Of a stretch of DNA of 64,000 nt, positions 11,071 through 20,214 are shown piece after piece. The position numbers and the translations under genes were made by a program. Each line of letters opens with the position of its first letter. The stretch's first letter is position 1. Source of the DNA: Liolophura sinensis (taxonomy: Eukaryota; Mollusca; Polyplacophora; Chitonida; Chitonidae); the NCBI RefSeq assembly GCF_032854445.1, contig NC_088302.1:53724046-53788045 (forward strand), in the 5' to 3' direction. The notes under the pieces are model-generated. The model worked only from the letters and a program-made list of their open reading frames with translations. It made no database searches and had not been told where the DNA came from.

Positions 11071-11526
11071 TCAGTAGTGGTCAACGCCATGGTTAACGGA
11101 GTACTTACCATAGCAGTAGTACAGCCAGCAGCTAGCACTGCTAATCTCCTGTTCAACAAATGGGTCGGTGGCGAGCCGTGCCATGAGCATTGGTCGATTC
11201 TCGGATGGGATAGGTAGGAGCCAGCTGGCCGCCCTTACATATGATCTCAAGAACATACCTCCGAGACCGTTAACCATCCGCGCACCGAGCTTAGCCTCGT
11301 ACCGGGAGTACAACCTTTCAACGTCTTCGTCGCTCATGGCGTCGACCTCAGTGGCCGTTACGTCTTTTCCCAGATATCGCTTGGCCTGCCCACCCGCCGG
11401 AAGTGCCGCCAGCCTGTCCCTGAGCTGCCGTGCTGAGGCCGGGCTGTTGGCTGAGGCCGGGCTGTTGGCTGAGGCCGGGCTCCTATCTGCGCCCAGAATC
11501 TCGTCTATAAGCTCGTCGGTATCCAT
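11071..11526 (-). CDS. Conserved Polinton protein with SPASAN repeats, probable C-terminal frameshift
   Basis: 151 codons from ATG at 11526. An acidic N-terminus (MDTDELIDEILGAD) leads into three copies of SPASA(N/R), encoded by an 18-bp tandem repeat at about 11426-11480. An amphipathic region (KRYLGKDVTATEVDAMSDED) and a hydrophobic C-terminal half follow. A second frame over 10947-11159 reads on with a Cys/His-rich tail, suggesting a one-base slip near 11100. No family with known function is recognised. It sits between the ATPase fragment and the basic protein, all in one minus-strand run. Confidence 0.55.
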   Translation of the reverse strand: MDTDELIDEILGADRSPASANSPASANSPASARQLRDRLAALPAGGQAKRYLGKDVTATEVDAMSDEDVERLYSRYEAKLGARMVNGLGGMFLRSYVRAASWLLPIPSENRPMLMARLATDPFVEQEISSASCWLYYCYGKYSVNHGVDHY

Positions 11527-11547
11527 GCTTCATTGGAAAAATGTCGC

Positions 11548-12828
11548 CTACGTCTGATATAAAACCTGATGTGTGATGGGCGGATCAGTCTTTAGCAGGA
11601 GCTTAGAATGCAGATTGTCCTTGAGCAACTGTCGAACCTCTGCCTTTTCGCTCTCGGTCGCGATGACGTCGTTCTCCTTCAGGCATTTTTCGAACGAGTG
11701 GCCGATCTTTGCTGTTGAAGAAAGCCACCCACTTTGTCTGCTCGCGAAAGTCTTTGAGGACGGCGTTTTATTTCTGAGTGAGGGCCCAGACGCTTTGGTG
11801 TGCATGACGGCCCGAGAAAGCCATGAATGGTAGCATTTCGGTTTTCTTCATTATCGCCTTCAACGCGCTACAATCATCGATGATGTATAAGGTGGGTTCC
11901 CCCTCGAACAAACTGTAGAAAGCTCTCAGAAAGTCGTTGGGCCGCTTGCCGGGGTCCAAACAATAGACCTCTGGGTCAGAGAGTATCCATCGCCGCCGGT
12001 ACGCCTTGTTATATTTAAGACTGGGGCACGCGGGCGTATTCAGGTTTATGTTCCAGAGAGTATCAGACTTGTCCTTCACAAACTTTCGGAGGCGGAGGAT
12101 ACGATCATACAGTATGGAGACGCCCCCGGCAAACTGGTTGCGGATCTGTCTAGCGAGCTCCTCTGCGGTGACCATATCGAACTCCAGGCTGATGTTGTCG
12201 ATGGTGTAAGTCGCGTCGTCATCGCCTGTTGTCTTTATGACCCGGCCGTAATCGTTGAACGTCAGTTCGTACTCCAGTCGGTCGGCCTAGGCACTCTGAT
12301 AGAATGCATGTGGCTATCTAGAAGCTCAAAGTCTAGTGGGATGTGGAACCGGTTGCCAAAGGCATGAGCGATGGCATTTTCTCCAGCATCGTCGTCACTT
12401 GCGTCCTCCGCTCCGACTCGAAGTTTAAGCATGTTTTCGCCGCCGATGCCTTGGTAGGCCGCATTCTGCCCGTTCGTTTTTGGTCAGCCATAAGTCGCCG
12501 TAGCAATGAAACACATCAGAGTCGTCGATGGACATTACCTCATTCCCGCTGATTCTGATCGTGGTTTTCTTGACTACTGCGCGTCCGAGATTCCCGACCA
12601 CTGTGGCGTTTGGGTCGGATGAATTGATCGTGATCGAGAAGGCCAAGCGCACGGTACCGGGCACAATGACGTCATTTGTGCGAGGTTGGGGAAGCGGACC
12701 ACGAGTAGTTGATTCTGGTCGATCGTACTCGGGTTATTGGTGACGACCACTGACTGCCGTACACCTTGTACCTTCCTAGGCTTACGGTGTGTTCTGAAGG
12801 GGTTTAGCCTGGGTCCGTATGTATCCAT
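11548..12828 (-). pseudogene. Fused remnants of major-capsid-like protein and packaging ATPase
   Basis: The 5' part (12828 to about 12035) resembles the F54H12.2-like Polinton protein, which I take to be the double-jelly-roll capsid protein. Landmarks are GNLGRAVVKKTTIRISGNE, SIDDSDVFHCYGDLW, FHIPLDFELL, then ELARQIRNQF and SILYDRIL. It is broken by frame changes near 12630, 12430 and 12180. After NINLNTPA the same open frame passes straight into the C-terminal half of an FtsK/HerA-type ATPase (YNKAYRRRW, Walker B-like TLYIIDDCSA, sensor-like SGRHAHQSVWALTQK), then shifts frame once and ends at 11548. The second capsid half and the ATPase Walker A half are missing, so one deletion of roughly a kilobase or more is the simplest explanation. 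Confidence 0.7.
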
Positions 12829-12869
12829 TGTGTATTGAAGGCATACCTTGAAAGTTCAATAGGAGGATT

Positions 12870-14176
12870 ATGGCAGACTATGACTTTGATAACCTGGGAT
12901 TCGACGACGCCAGAGAGGACAACAACGACGACGAACAGACCCCTCTCCCTGCAGGTGATGATGTTCCCGAGCAACAAAGCCGGGATGCGACCACCAGAAA
13001 CCTTCAACGAGAGCTGACGCAGTCCGCCGTGGATGATTATTACAATATCTTGGCGGATAGGGATGGTTGTGCCCCACGCTATCGCGATTACACGAATTTT
13101 GAGCTTGACCAAAAAGGGCGTCTGAGACTCGTGGCCTACCCCAATCTGGACATCATCAGCAAAAGAAACAAAGGTGAACCACTAGCCCTCTCAACAGTCG
13201 CCCAGAGAGGAGGGGTTGATGTTGTTCGCAGGAGCTGAACTTTCAAAATTGGAGCAGAACAGAACAGTCATCATTGCCTCCGGCAGCAGTCGCAGCCCTG
13301 GAGACAGCGAGTTGAGAACTAGGTGCCGCGGCCGCCGAGGAAGATACTATGGAGCTGAAGGATTTAAGCCAACCAGCGAAAAAGGTCGCTGATGCTGTCC
13401 ACATAATGGAAACAAGCTTGACGGATAGTGAGGTCGGGCGGGCTCTTGAAACGATAAACGACCCTCCTCTTCCCATTCGAGAACTTCTGGGGCTTGACAA
13501 GACACTGCAGTCCTCGGAAGGCGAACACGCGAATAACCTCGCCAAGCTGTCAAGTCTCGATAAGGACATCGCAAAACAAAAACAGAAGTTGGAGGAGGCC
13601 ACTGATGAATTCTCCCGGCTTCGGATCGCAGACCGGATAAGGAATCTCGAGGACGAGAGGGTGGCCCGGCTCGAAGCAGCCTCTTTAACGGCCGAAGACC
13701 TGCGCACGCAAATACGCCGCATCAAGCAGACGATCGATCGCATCCTACACAAGGATACCACTCTGGCCGAGCGCGTCCGCACCCTCTTCCGGGAGCAGGG
13801 AATAACCGTGGTCTCCATTCTCATGGCAATTGGGATGGCAATCTCGACACTGGGATTAGCGATAAAGTTGCCGCTGACTGGCGGGTCTGGCGGGGGGCAT
13901 CCAGCCAACGCCACCTCCATCCGACGGGCGTGGTCTTAAAGAGTGGGTAAAAAAAAGCATCTCCAGTCCTTGGCACGCGCCCTTGGTAAGCTGGCTAGGA
14001 AGGCTGCCGCTGCGATTCCGGGTATTATTGGCAGTATCGTGTCCTGGCTTCTTAATCTTCTCGGGAAAGCGGCTGGGTCGCTGGCCATTAATGTCTGGGC
14101 CCTAGTCGTCGCAGTAGGCTGCCTATTGCTTGTGGCTGTTCGTAAGTATTTAACGCATAGTCCACAGCAGCAGTAA
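12870..14176 (+). pseudogene. Polinton coiled-coil membrane-type protein, in three pieces
   Basis: Piece 1 (12870-13238) starts MADYDFDNLGFDDARED with a ribosome-accessible ATG and a very acidic N-terminus. Piece 2 (13349-13939) is a long charged coiled coil (LDKDIAKQKQKLEEATDEF, then LRTQIRRIKQTIDRIL) followed by VVSILMAIGMAISTLGLAI, a membrane helix. Piece 3 (13943-14176) has two more hydrophobic helices (AAAAIPGIIGSIVSWLLNLL and NVWALVVAVGCLLLVAV). Pieces 2 and 3 are offset at a run of eight A near 13950. Similar coiled-coil/membrane proteins recur in Polintons; a fusogen-like or membrane role is possible but not shown. It starts 41 bp from the divergent capsid gene. Confidence 0.6.
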
Positions 14177-14246
14177 GCCGACACCAACCCCGGCGACGAC
14201 GATAGCTGTCTTCTCCGCATCGTGATTCTTTTGGTCTGGGGGTTCT

Positions 14247-15345
14247 TTAGGTGCATTGCGGCGCGCAGGAACATGCTGAACGCGCGCGGTGGGTGGTTGG
14301 GGCGCTTTCTTGTGGCTTTACGTGGTCAGGTACGCGCTTGTGCAAAGTGGGCGGCACTTTAGCGTTCACACCCTCATTGGCGCCTAGCTTCCGGTCCTCT
14401 ATGGCCACGACAATTTTGTTGTTGTAGTTCTCCACAGGGCTGACCTGCAGAAGCATGTCGCTGGGGGCCATATATAGGCCTATGCCATACACAAAGTCGA
14501 CAGCGCTCCCGGCATACTGTAGCACGTCCTGGTAGCGTTTGATAGCAGACGGAAGGTCGATCGCAGAGGAAATAGCGTCTTCAACGTTCGCGGCAAACTG
14601 TTTTTGCGCGTCGAAGGCTGAGCCCGTGCCTAGAATACGCGCCCTTGTTTGCGCTTGGGCGCCTAAAATAGCCCACACGTATGTCCGGATGGAATCGTTT
14701 AGGCCCTCTACGCCCGGCATCGTGAATCCTTGGGATTTGTCGATAATGAGCGACGCCCAAGCCTGCTCGGCGTCCTGCTCGATGTAGTCGATGTGGAGCG
14801 CTGTAGGATTTTATGGAACGACATCCTGCTCGGATCAAAGGTTCCATCGGCAATGGGGCTGTAGCGGGTTCTCGTGACATAGTAATATATGCCACTCCGA
14901 GGCCGTGATTCACCCCACTGCGCCTCCAGTCTGTGTGCGTATCCCACGCTCTGTCTTGCGGCAGGGGAGCCTTTATTTCTTCCAAGACCCGCCTAACTTG
15001 GTAATAAACATGGAACGTGTAGAATGCCCTTATTCGTTGGTCGGGGGCAAGAAGATGGTCTTTTGCAGATACGTCGCAGCCCGTGGTTGCGCACCAGACC
15101 GCGAAGTTCACTTGGTTCTGCCAGAATTGCATAGGGTTGGTGTTCCAGGCCTGAACAATGGAATTGCTGGTTGTCTTTGGCAGCCGGTACTTGACAAACA
15201 CATCTGTGAAATGGACCGGAAAGGCCTTCTTTTCGTCGATGTAGATGTCAAATCGCGTGAGCTGCTCTGCGTGGGTTTGGATACTATGAAATGCCCCGGC
15301 CTTGTAAGTGGCCTCTCTATTGAATCTGTAAGCCTCACTGTTCAT
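14247..15345 (-). pseudogene. Conserved Polinton protein of unknown function, frameshifted
   Basis: The frame from ATG 15345 (MNSEAYRFNREATYKAG) is well preserved for about 160 codons (FDIYIDEKKAFPVHFTDVFV, FWQNQVNFAVWC, FHVYYQVRRVLEEIKAPL). It then loses frame near 14900. Continuations are seen at 14708-14947 and, clearly, at 14247-14720 (LNDSIRTYVWAILGAQAQTR, RYQDVLQYAGSAVDFVYGIG, then VENYNNKIVVAIEDRKLG). The expected full length is roughly 400-450 residues. I recall it as a standard Polinton gene without assigned function; no catalytic motif is visible. Its start is only 17 bp from the start of the divergent penton gene. Confidence 0.6.
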
Positions 15346-15362
15346 CGTGGCTGTTCCGTAAG

Positions 15363-16024
15363 ATGTTCATCACATTGACTGGCATTCTAAATGGGGCACA
15401 GCACACGCTGCCTCATGCCCTTAACAACCTTGACGGTCGTCTTAAAACCGCCCTTCGCGAGATAACCTTCTACCCGGCCTGGGCAGAGAGGGCTTCTTGT
15501 TGGGAGAGGACGCACGCGCTGAAGCACGCGTTGAAGTGCCGACGGGCTACTACAATGTCTGTACGCTGGACAAGGCCGTATTCCGGCCGTACGGGATTTC
15601 TCTGAGAATGAATGAAGCTACGTCCCGCCTAGTCCTTACCATCCCAGAAAATACCACCTTAGCGGTCGTGGAGCTTGCCCCAATCTTAGGGTTCCGGGAC
15701 GGGAATGCGCTCATATGAGGGACTGCGGAAGGTGACACGCTCCCTAACTTGGTCTCACACAAAGAAGTCTTCGTGCATTTAGATGAACTGAACACCTCAG
15801 AAAACGTGAGAATAACCTCAGATTTCGGTGGCGGTTCCACACTACTTAAGGCCATCGCCGTGACTTGTGAAGGGATTAACTGCGGGAAGACGGTTTCATT
15901 TCCCAACCCACAGTACAAAGCCTTGCGCGCCGACTATATAACGCACTTGACCGTGGCGCTTTTAGATAATGACGGCAAGTATATGGATGTAGGGTACCTC
16001 AGTGCTACCCTAGAAATACAATGA
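15363..16024 (+). pseudogene. Penton-like minor capsid protein (single jelly roll), broken
   Basis: ATG at 15363. The first 45 codons include ALNNLDGRLKTALREITFYP. The frame shifts near 15490, continues as GYYNVCTLDKAVFRPYGISL, meets an in-frame TGA at 15716-15718, then continues to 16024 with VFVHLDELNTSENVRITSDF and a terminal block (THLTVALLDNDGKYMDVGYL then SATLEIQ). The repeated beta-strand pattern and the acidic NDGK turn before the end resemble the penton-like minor capsid protein of Polintons and adintoviruses. It would occupy capsid vertices. One frameshift and one stop inactivate it. Confidence 0.6.
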
Positions 16025-16853
16025 GTATGGTGGACGCAGCCGGTCCCAGGTCTGCGTGCCTGTCTTTAAGCGACTTGGCAGATGTGTTGGAGTTCGAACT
16101 TCAAGGTCAGGAAGGCAAAATCTACGCCTTCCAGTTTCAAAGTGGCAAGTACAACTGCAAAAAGATTACGGGGGGCAAGCAAAACCTACCACGTTTGCTT
16201 CCCTTGAAGATGTCTCATCCACTGCAGAGCAAGAGCGCAGGTCGCCGTCTGAGGTGAATGAAGAACAAAAACTCTCATTCATTCGCTTTGAAGACCGCTT
16301 TGTTCTTACCAGAGCTCGCGACCCCGATTGGTTGATAGATGTGGAGGTGACCCCGATGTTGGTCCAGACCGCCGGGGCCGACGTGAAAAAAGTTTTCAAC
16401 TCCGGAAACTCTTTCGTGTCGTACGTACCAACCAGCGCCTGTCTTGTGGCTTCGGAAGGAGGAGGTTACTTCACACTAACTGCTCCGCGAGGTGTAGAGA
16501 CCGTGCGTCTTGACGCGCAAACCGAGTTTGAGGCCACACTACGAATAAACCCTGGATCTATACTTATCTTAAACATCATACTTGGCACGGCCTCTCAGCG
16601 CCGTTCCTCCATAATTACCGAGTTGAAACTAAAGTGGCCTGCAAAGCACGATGGAAAGGAGCTCAGACTTATGACCAAATTACCAGCCCAGGACAACCCA
16701 GTCATCCAAAGCTCTCTCGAGGATATACGAGTCTTCCCAGGGGGCATTTTCAATCTCAATGAAATCTATTTAGAGTCCGGTATAAGACTTCGCCGCCTTC
16801 GTGTTAGTAATCCCGAGGACAATTTAGAGTTGACCGACGTGATTGATTCGTAG
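16021..16853 (+). pseudogene. Polinton protein of unknown function following the penton gene
   Basis: ATG at 16021 overlaps the stop of the penton frame in an ATGA arrangement. The first frame (LADVLEFELQGQEGKIYAFQ) is lost at a run of six G (about 16171-16176). The other frame carries on to TAG at 16853 with beta-rich sequence (FVSYVPTSACLVASEGGGYF, GSILILNIILGTA, FPGGIFNLNEIYLESG, then LELTDVID). The total would be about 277 residues. No known motif; a structural or host-contact protein is possible. Apart from the single G-run slip it is intact. Confidence 0.5.
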
Positions 16854-16863
16854 GACGGACAAT

Positions 16864-17283
16864 ATGGGACGACTGTACCCGACGATCATGGATGAAGATC
16901 CCTTGCCCCCGACCGCGCCGCCGGAGAGTGGGGCGCGGACGATCATGGTTGAAAACCCCTTGGCCCCGGAGAGCGTGGCGCAAACTGGCCACGCCCATCG
17001 TCTGCAGTATATCAGCGATATACAGAATCAGCTTGAATCTGAGCGAGACCTCCGTCGGGCCTTGTACAAAAAGTACCGGCGTGGTGTTTTGGCCACCGAT
17101 ACCCTTGATTCAGCCATGCTCAAAGCTGGTTTGGACCTAGGGGTTTCAGGCGTGGGGCTACTCACAACGATAATTGCAGCCCCTGCTGTCTTGGCCATGG
17201 AAGCTGCGGCCCTAGCTTGCGGTGTCTTAAATGTCGCCGGAAAATTCGTTAGCCGCCGACTTCACGCAAAGGCCAAGAACTGA
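16864..17283 (+). CDS. Small Polinton membrane protein, intact frame
   Basis: 139 codons from ATG at 16864 (MGRLYPTIMDED) to TGA at 17283. The N-terminus is acidic and proline-rich and contains a repeated motif encoded twice (IMDEDPLPPTAPPESGA and IMVENPLAPESVA). It is followed by a charged helix (SDIQNQLESERDLRRALYKK) and a long hydrophobic stretch (LGVSGVGLLTTIIAAPAVLA and beyond) that could form one or two membrane helices, then a basic tail. It is the last gene before the right non-coding end. Function unknown. It is one of the few undamaged frames of the element. Confidence 0.6.
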   Translation: MGRLYPTIMDEDPLPPTAPPESGARTIMVENPLAPESVAQTGHAHRLQYISDIQNQLESERDLRRALYKKYRRGVLATDTLDSAMLKAGLDLGVSGVGLLTTIIAAPAVLAMEAAALACGVLNVAGKFVSRRLHAKAKN

Positions 17284-17375
17284 AAAACGCCCTTTCCGAA
17301 TGATGTTCTGGGGAGGTGCCCAGGTGGAACTTGTTTTGGAATCCGAGCAAACCCCGGGGGTAAAAAAAAAATCTA

Positions 17376-17462
17376 CCCAGTGTGGGGCTCGAACCCATGG
17401 TCCGAAAAAGCAAAAGGCCTGGTTTATAGCTCAACCTGTTACCAATTAATCACCACCCTAAC
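17376..17462 (-). other. tRNA-like sequence with A- and B-box and T-run
   Basis: On the minus strand TGGTGATTAATTGG resembles an A box. GGGTTCGAGCCCCAC is a good B box/T-arm. A run of about ten T follows within 15 bases, as a Pol III terminator would. The acceptor stem does not pair properly and the anticodon arm is irregular, so this is a tRNA-derived remnant rather than a working tRNA gene. Confidence 0.3.
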
Positions 17463-17679
17463 GAGGGCTCCGGATTTTTTGCGCTAGCGACCCGCCGTTA
17501 GGGGGGTTAATTGGCGCTGACACATCCCACCACCAATGGGCCATCTATAACACCCCTTGGTAAGGTCTCTCTGCCTCCGAAACTGTCGAAAGTTGCAGAG
17601 ATTCCTTAGAAGTGCGTAGAGCCTGACGTTATATGCAGGTAATGTATTCATATACTACACATATAGGAGACCAAATCCG

Positions 17680-17800
17680 GATTTGAGCTAGCAAACATCC
17701 CCTTATATACGCAGTGTATGAATACACCCCTTACATACAACGCCATTCACACCTCTGTCAGCCGATTGAGCTATATCCCAGACCCACGAAACATGGGCTA
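17680..17800 (-). repeat. tRNA-derived (SINE-like) patch
   Basis: The minus strand contains GGGATATAGCTCAATCGG, which fits the Pol III A-box consensus TRGCNNARNNGG exactly. It is followed about 75 bases later by a poor B-box-like stretch (CTCAAATCCGG). Probably the head of a tRNA-derived short element inside the Polinton end. Confidence 0.3.
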
Positions 17801-18163
17801 AATTGGAAGGACTTTTCCGCATAAACACAGTATCTCCAATCCTCCCAAAAAATACTGGATCTTATCAAACAAGACACGCTGAAAAAGACTGCCACATTTA
17901 TGTTTCATGAAAACCCGTAGTTTAAGCCCTATCCTGGGGAGAAAATCAGCTGAATCACCCTATTGTGCAACACAACCGGTTTACATATAGGCCATATGAC
18001 TTATCTGTTAAATGCCAACTAGTTCGCCTCGTATCAATGTGTGTATGTAGGCTAGAATTGTAAATAAACCTATATACACATGTCCCAGGCCGGCTGAGGG
18101 CGGGGGCTAATATGTTTATATCTTAGACGCGAAATGGGGGCTGGGGGCCTCTATTTGTTCTGA

Positions 18164-18196
18164 GGAGGGTGGTCCAGAACCTATAGTGTGTATACT
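18164..18196 (-). repeat. Right terminal inverted repeat of the Polinton
   Basis: Exact reverse complement of 5088-5120; ends ...GTGTGTATACT. Confidence 0.92.
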
Positions 18197-18280
18197 GCTC
18201 AAGTTCATATCTTTTATTTCACTGTAAAATTGTGAAATGTTACTTTATGCTGAGTAGTTATATTACTTAATAAATGGTTC

Positions 18281-18333
18281 TGACGAGGTGTTACACTACA
18301 GTTTACTCAGTATCATGTTGTTTGATGTTTCCA
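18281..18333 (+). repeat. Fragment of the Gypsy-1 LTR
   Basis: About 53 bases (TGACGAGGTGTTACACTACA... to ...GATGTTTCC) match LTR positions 145-198 and 4357-4410 with one or two changes. It lies 84 bp beyond the right Polinton end. Confidence 0.75.
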
Positions 18334-19333
18334 AGAGAAAAGGAACCGATTCTGAAGCCAGAAAACCAGTAACATTAAAACCTATTGGTTGTAAGGCCTG
18401 TAGTCTATAAGCATATACGGCAATCTAAGGCCGTGGAGCTTCCAGGTTCTAGCGCGTATGTCACTAAAAGTCACAACTCCGGTCTTATGTTAAGAACTTA
18501 CGACATACGACCATTCCTCAAAACAGTGCTACCTACAGGTAAAACATACGAATTCAAGACTCACGATTAAGATTTACGATTTAAGACTTGTTAGTGAAAT
18601 GATGCATGGCCATAAGTATTAAGTTTTATGGCTCTTTATACCCCGTGTCTCGGTATCCCAACTATCCAAATGACTGAGAAATCGAAGGTTGGCGGAGACC
18701 TGAGAGGCTTCTGGACAGTGGCCTAATGTCCTATGATAGTTGGGCCTTATTTTTTAAAATTCCTTCCGACGCCGCTATCTTTATTGTTCACGATAGTCCA
18801 GGGCGTTTTTGTCCCTGGTTGAACATGAAGTAGAATTTTTAACATTGTATGCCGTCTTTGAGAGAAAGGCAGAAAACTTAATTCGTTATTCGGTATATAT
18901 TCCATGCCGAACCACAGCAGGCTCCATCATTCGTATGTTTACATAGACAATCACTTTTCTGCGCAGAGTATGTCTGCTGTCAGTTATATTATGTTGATAA
19001 GAATTATGTCCCCTTGCTTATCAGCTAATTACATAACAAATAATTTGCCGATTTACTTCAGCTCTTGGTGTTTTATATTGCAAGCAAAAATATGATAGCT
19101 GTATGACCGCTTGCTTAACTCAGTTCTATATTACAAGCCGCATAAGTTTGGTTATTTTATTTACTTGACTATGTTCCAATGCATTCTGATGTTCATGGTC
19201 ACCTTTACCCTACACGAAATCAAAGATTAAATCACTGTGCTAACCTATGTCTATATTCGATCCACTCTAAATGCCCTCGAGAATGGAACAAACTTTCTCA
19301 ATATTTTAAAAGTATTGCATCGTTTTCCTAAGT

Positions 19334-19336
<3 letters not shown>
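18334..19336. other. AT-rich non-coding DNA
   Basis: No credible coding frame, structural RNA or repeat family recognised on either strand. Confidence 0.4.
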
Positions 19337-19368
<32 letters not shown>

Positions 19369-19382
19369 ATATATATATATAA
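19337..19382. repeat. (AT)n microsatellite
   Basis: Alternating A/T for about 45 bases with a single C interruption. Confidence 0.95.
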
Positions 19383-19539
19383 TCATCTGTTCAATAACCT
19401 GCATGGTAGTGTATTATATCTGCTTCATGACATACAATTTTATTTTTCTGAAATAAAATACTTTTAAGAATTTAGTACGTACTTATTTATTGATTAACGC
19501 GATTTTCAAAAGTTTTTCGCTTATATCTTGTCCGTGAGT

Positions 19540-19800
19540 ATAATATAGGTAGAGCCGCTGAGCATGGAGGTCTGTGTTTTACTCCGGGTACTCCGGTTTT
19601 CCTCAGCCATTGATGTTTAATGCAATATACTCAAGAATTATTTACTTACACGATAGTGGTCAGTTTTTATAGGTGGAGGAACTTGGGTGCCGGGTAAACT
19701 ACAGACCAACGGGAAACTTCGTCAGTTACTTGCCGATGGTCGATGGTTTATCCCAGGCACTCGGGTTTCCTACGCCAACGTTATACCAACAGGTATACTG
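19540..19800. repeat. Dispersed mollusc-type repeat, diverged
   Basis: Contains GGTGCCGGGTAAACTACAGA and GGCACTCGGGTTTCC phrases, and an earlier CTCCGGTTTTCC phrase, like other copies in the window that carry GGAGGAAACCGG. Limits are uncertain. No coding content. Confidence 0.3.
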
Positions 19801-20214
19801 TATTGAAGTGGAAAACAATTTTGAGTATCGCGTTAATTAACAAATGAACAAATAAAATAAATTGGTGTACTATGTTTTCATGTATGTATTTGAGATAATT
19901 AAAATGATATTTAATATGCGACGACAGCTTAAATGACATGTCAACACAGTGATGATTGTATCATAAAAGACTTTTGCAAATACATTTTACTTGTATCTAA
20001 AAAAATCTGAGTATTTATCGAGCAAATCAAACAAAATCATACCAGCGTAAAATCTGCGGACGAAACTGATCCTAATTTGGGTGTAGCTATGTGTGATAAC
20101 CATGTTAAATTAAATGTCTCCGTCTCTGACGGATGTTATACTATATACCGTCTTTCGCCTCGTCAGATTTCGGCATCATTTTTGCTTTAGAAGAACTGAA
20201 TTATAAATGTTTTC

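Larger units (their letters stand above)
17284..18163. other. Right non-coding end of the Polinton with two tRNA-like patches
   Basis: No credible protein gene. Contains two minus-strand tRNA-like patches (listed separately), an inverted pair (TGTATTCATA near 17645, GTATGAATACA near 17722), and GGG/CCC-rich patches near 18100-18160. Base composition is closer to the host than to the coding part of the Polinton. Confidence 0.5.
5088..18196. mobile_element. Maverick/Polinton DNA transposon (virus-like), about 13.1 kb, decayed
   Basis: Bounded by perfect 33-bp inverted repeats starting AGTATACACACTATAG (left 5088-5120, right 18164-18196); Polinton termini typically begin AG and end CT, as here. 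Inside are the diagnostic genes: family B DNA polymerase, retroviral-like integrase, FtsK-type packaging ATPase, major-capsid-like and penton-like proteins, and several conserved Polinton proteins of unknown role. Genes lie on both strands in divergent pairs. At 13.1 kb it is shorter than typical 15-20-kb Polintons. The maturation protease is not recognisable and the ATPase lacks its Walker A half. The expected 6-bp target-site duplication is absent (AGTAGT left, GCTCAA right). Confidence 0.93.

Noticed and set aside
17376-17462. A functional tRNA gene on the minus strand
   Set aside because: The acceptor stem does not pair and the anticodon arm is irregular, so it is listed only as tRNA-like.
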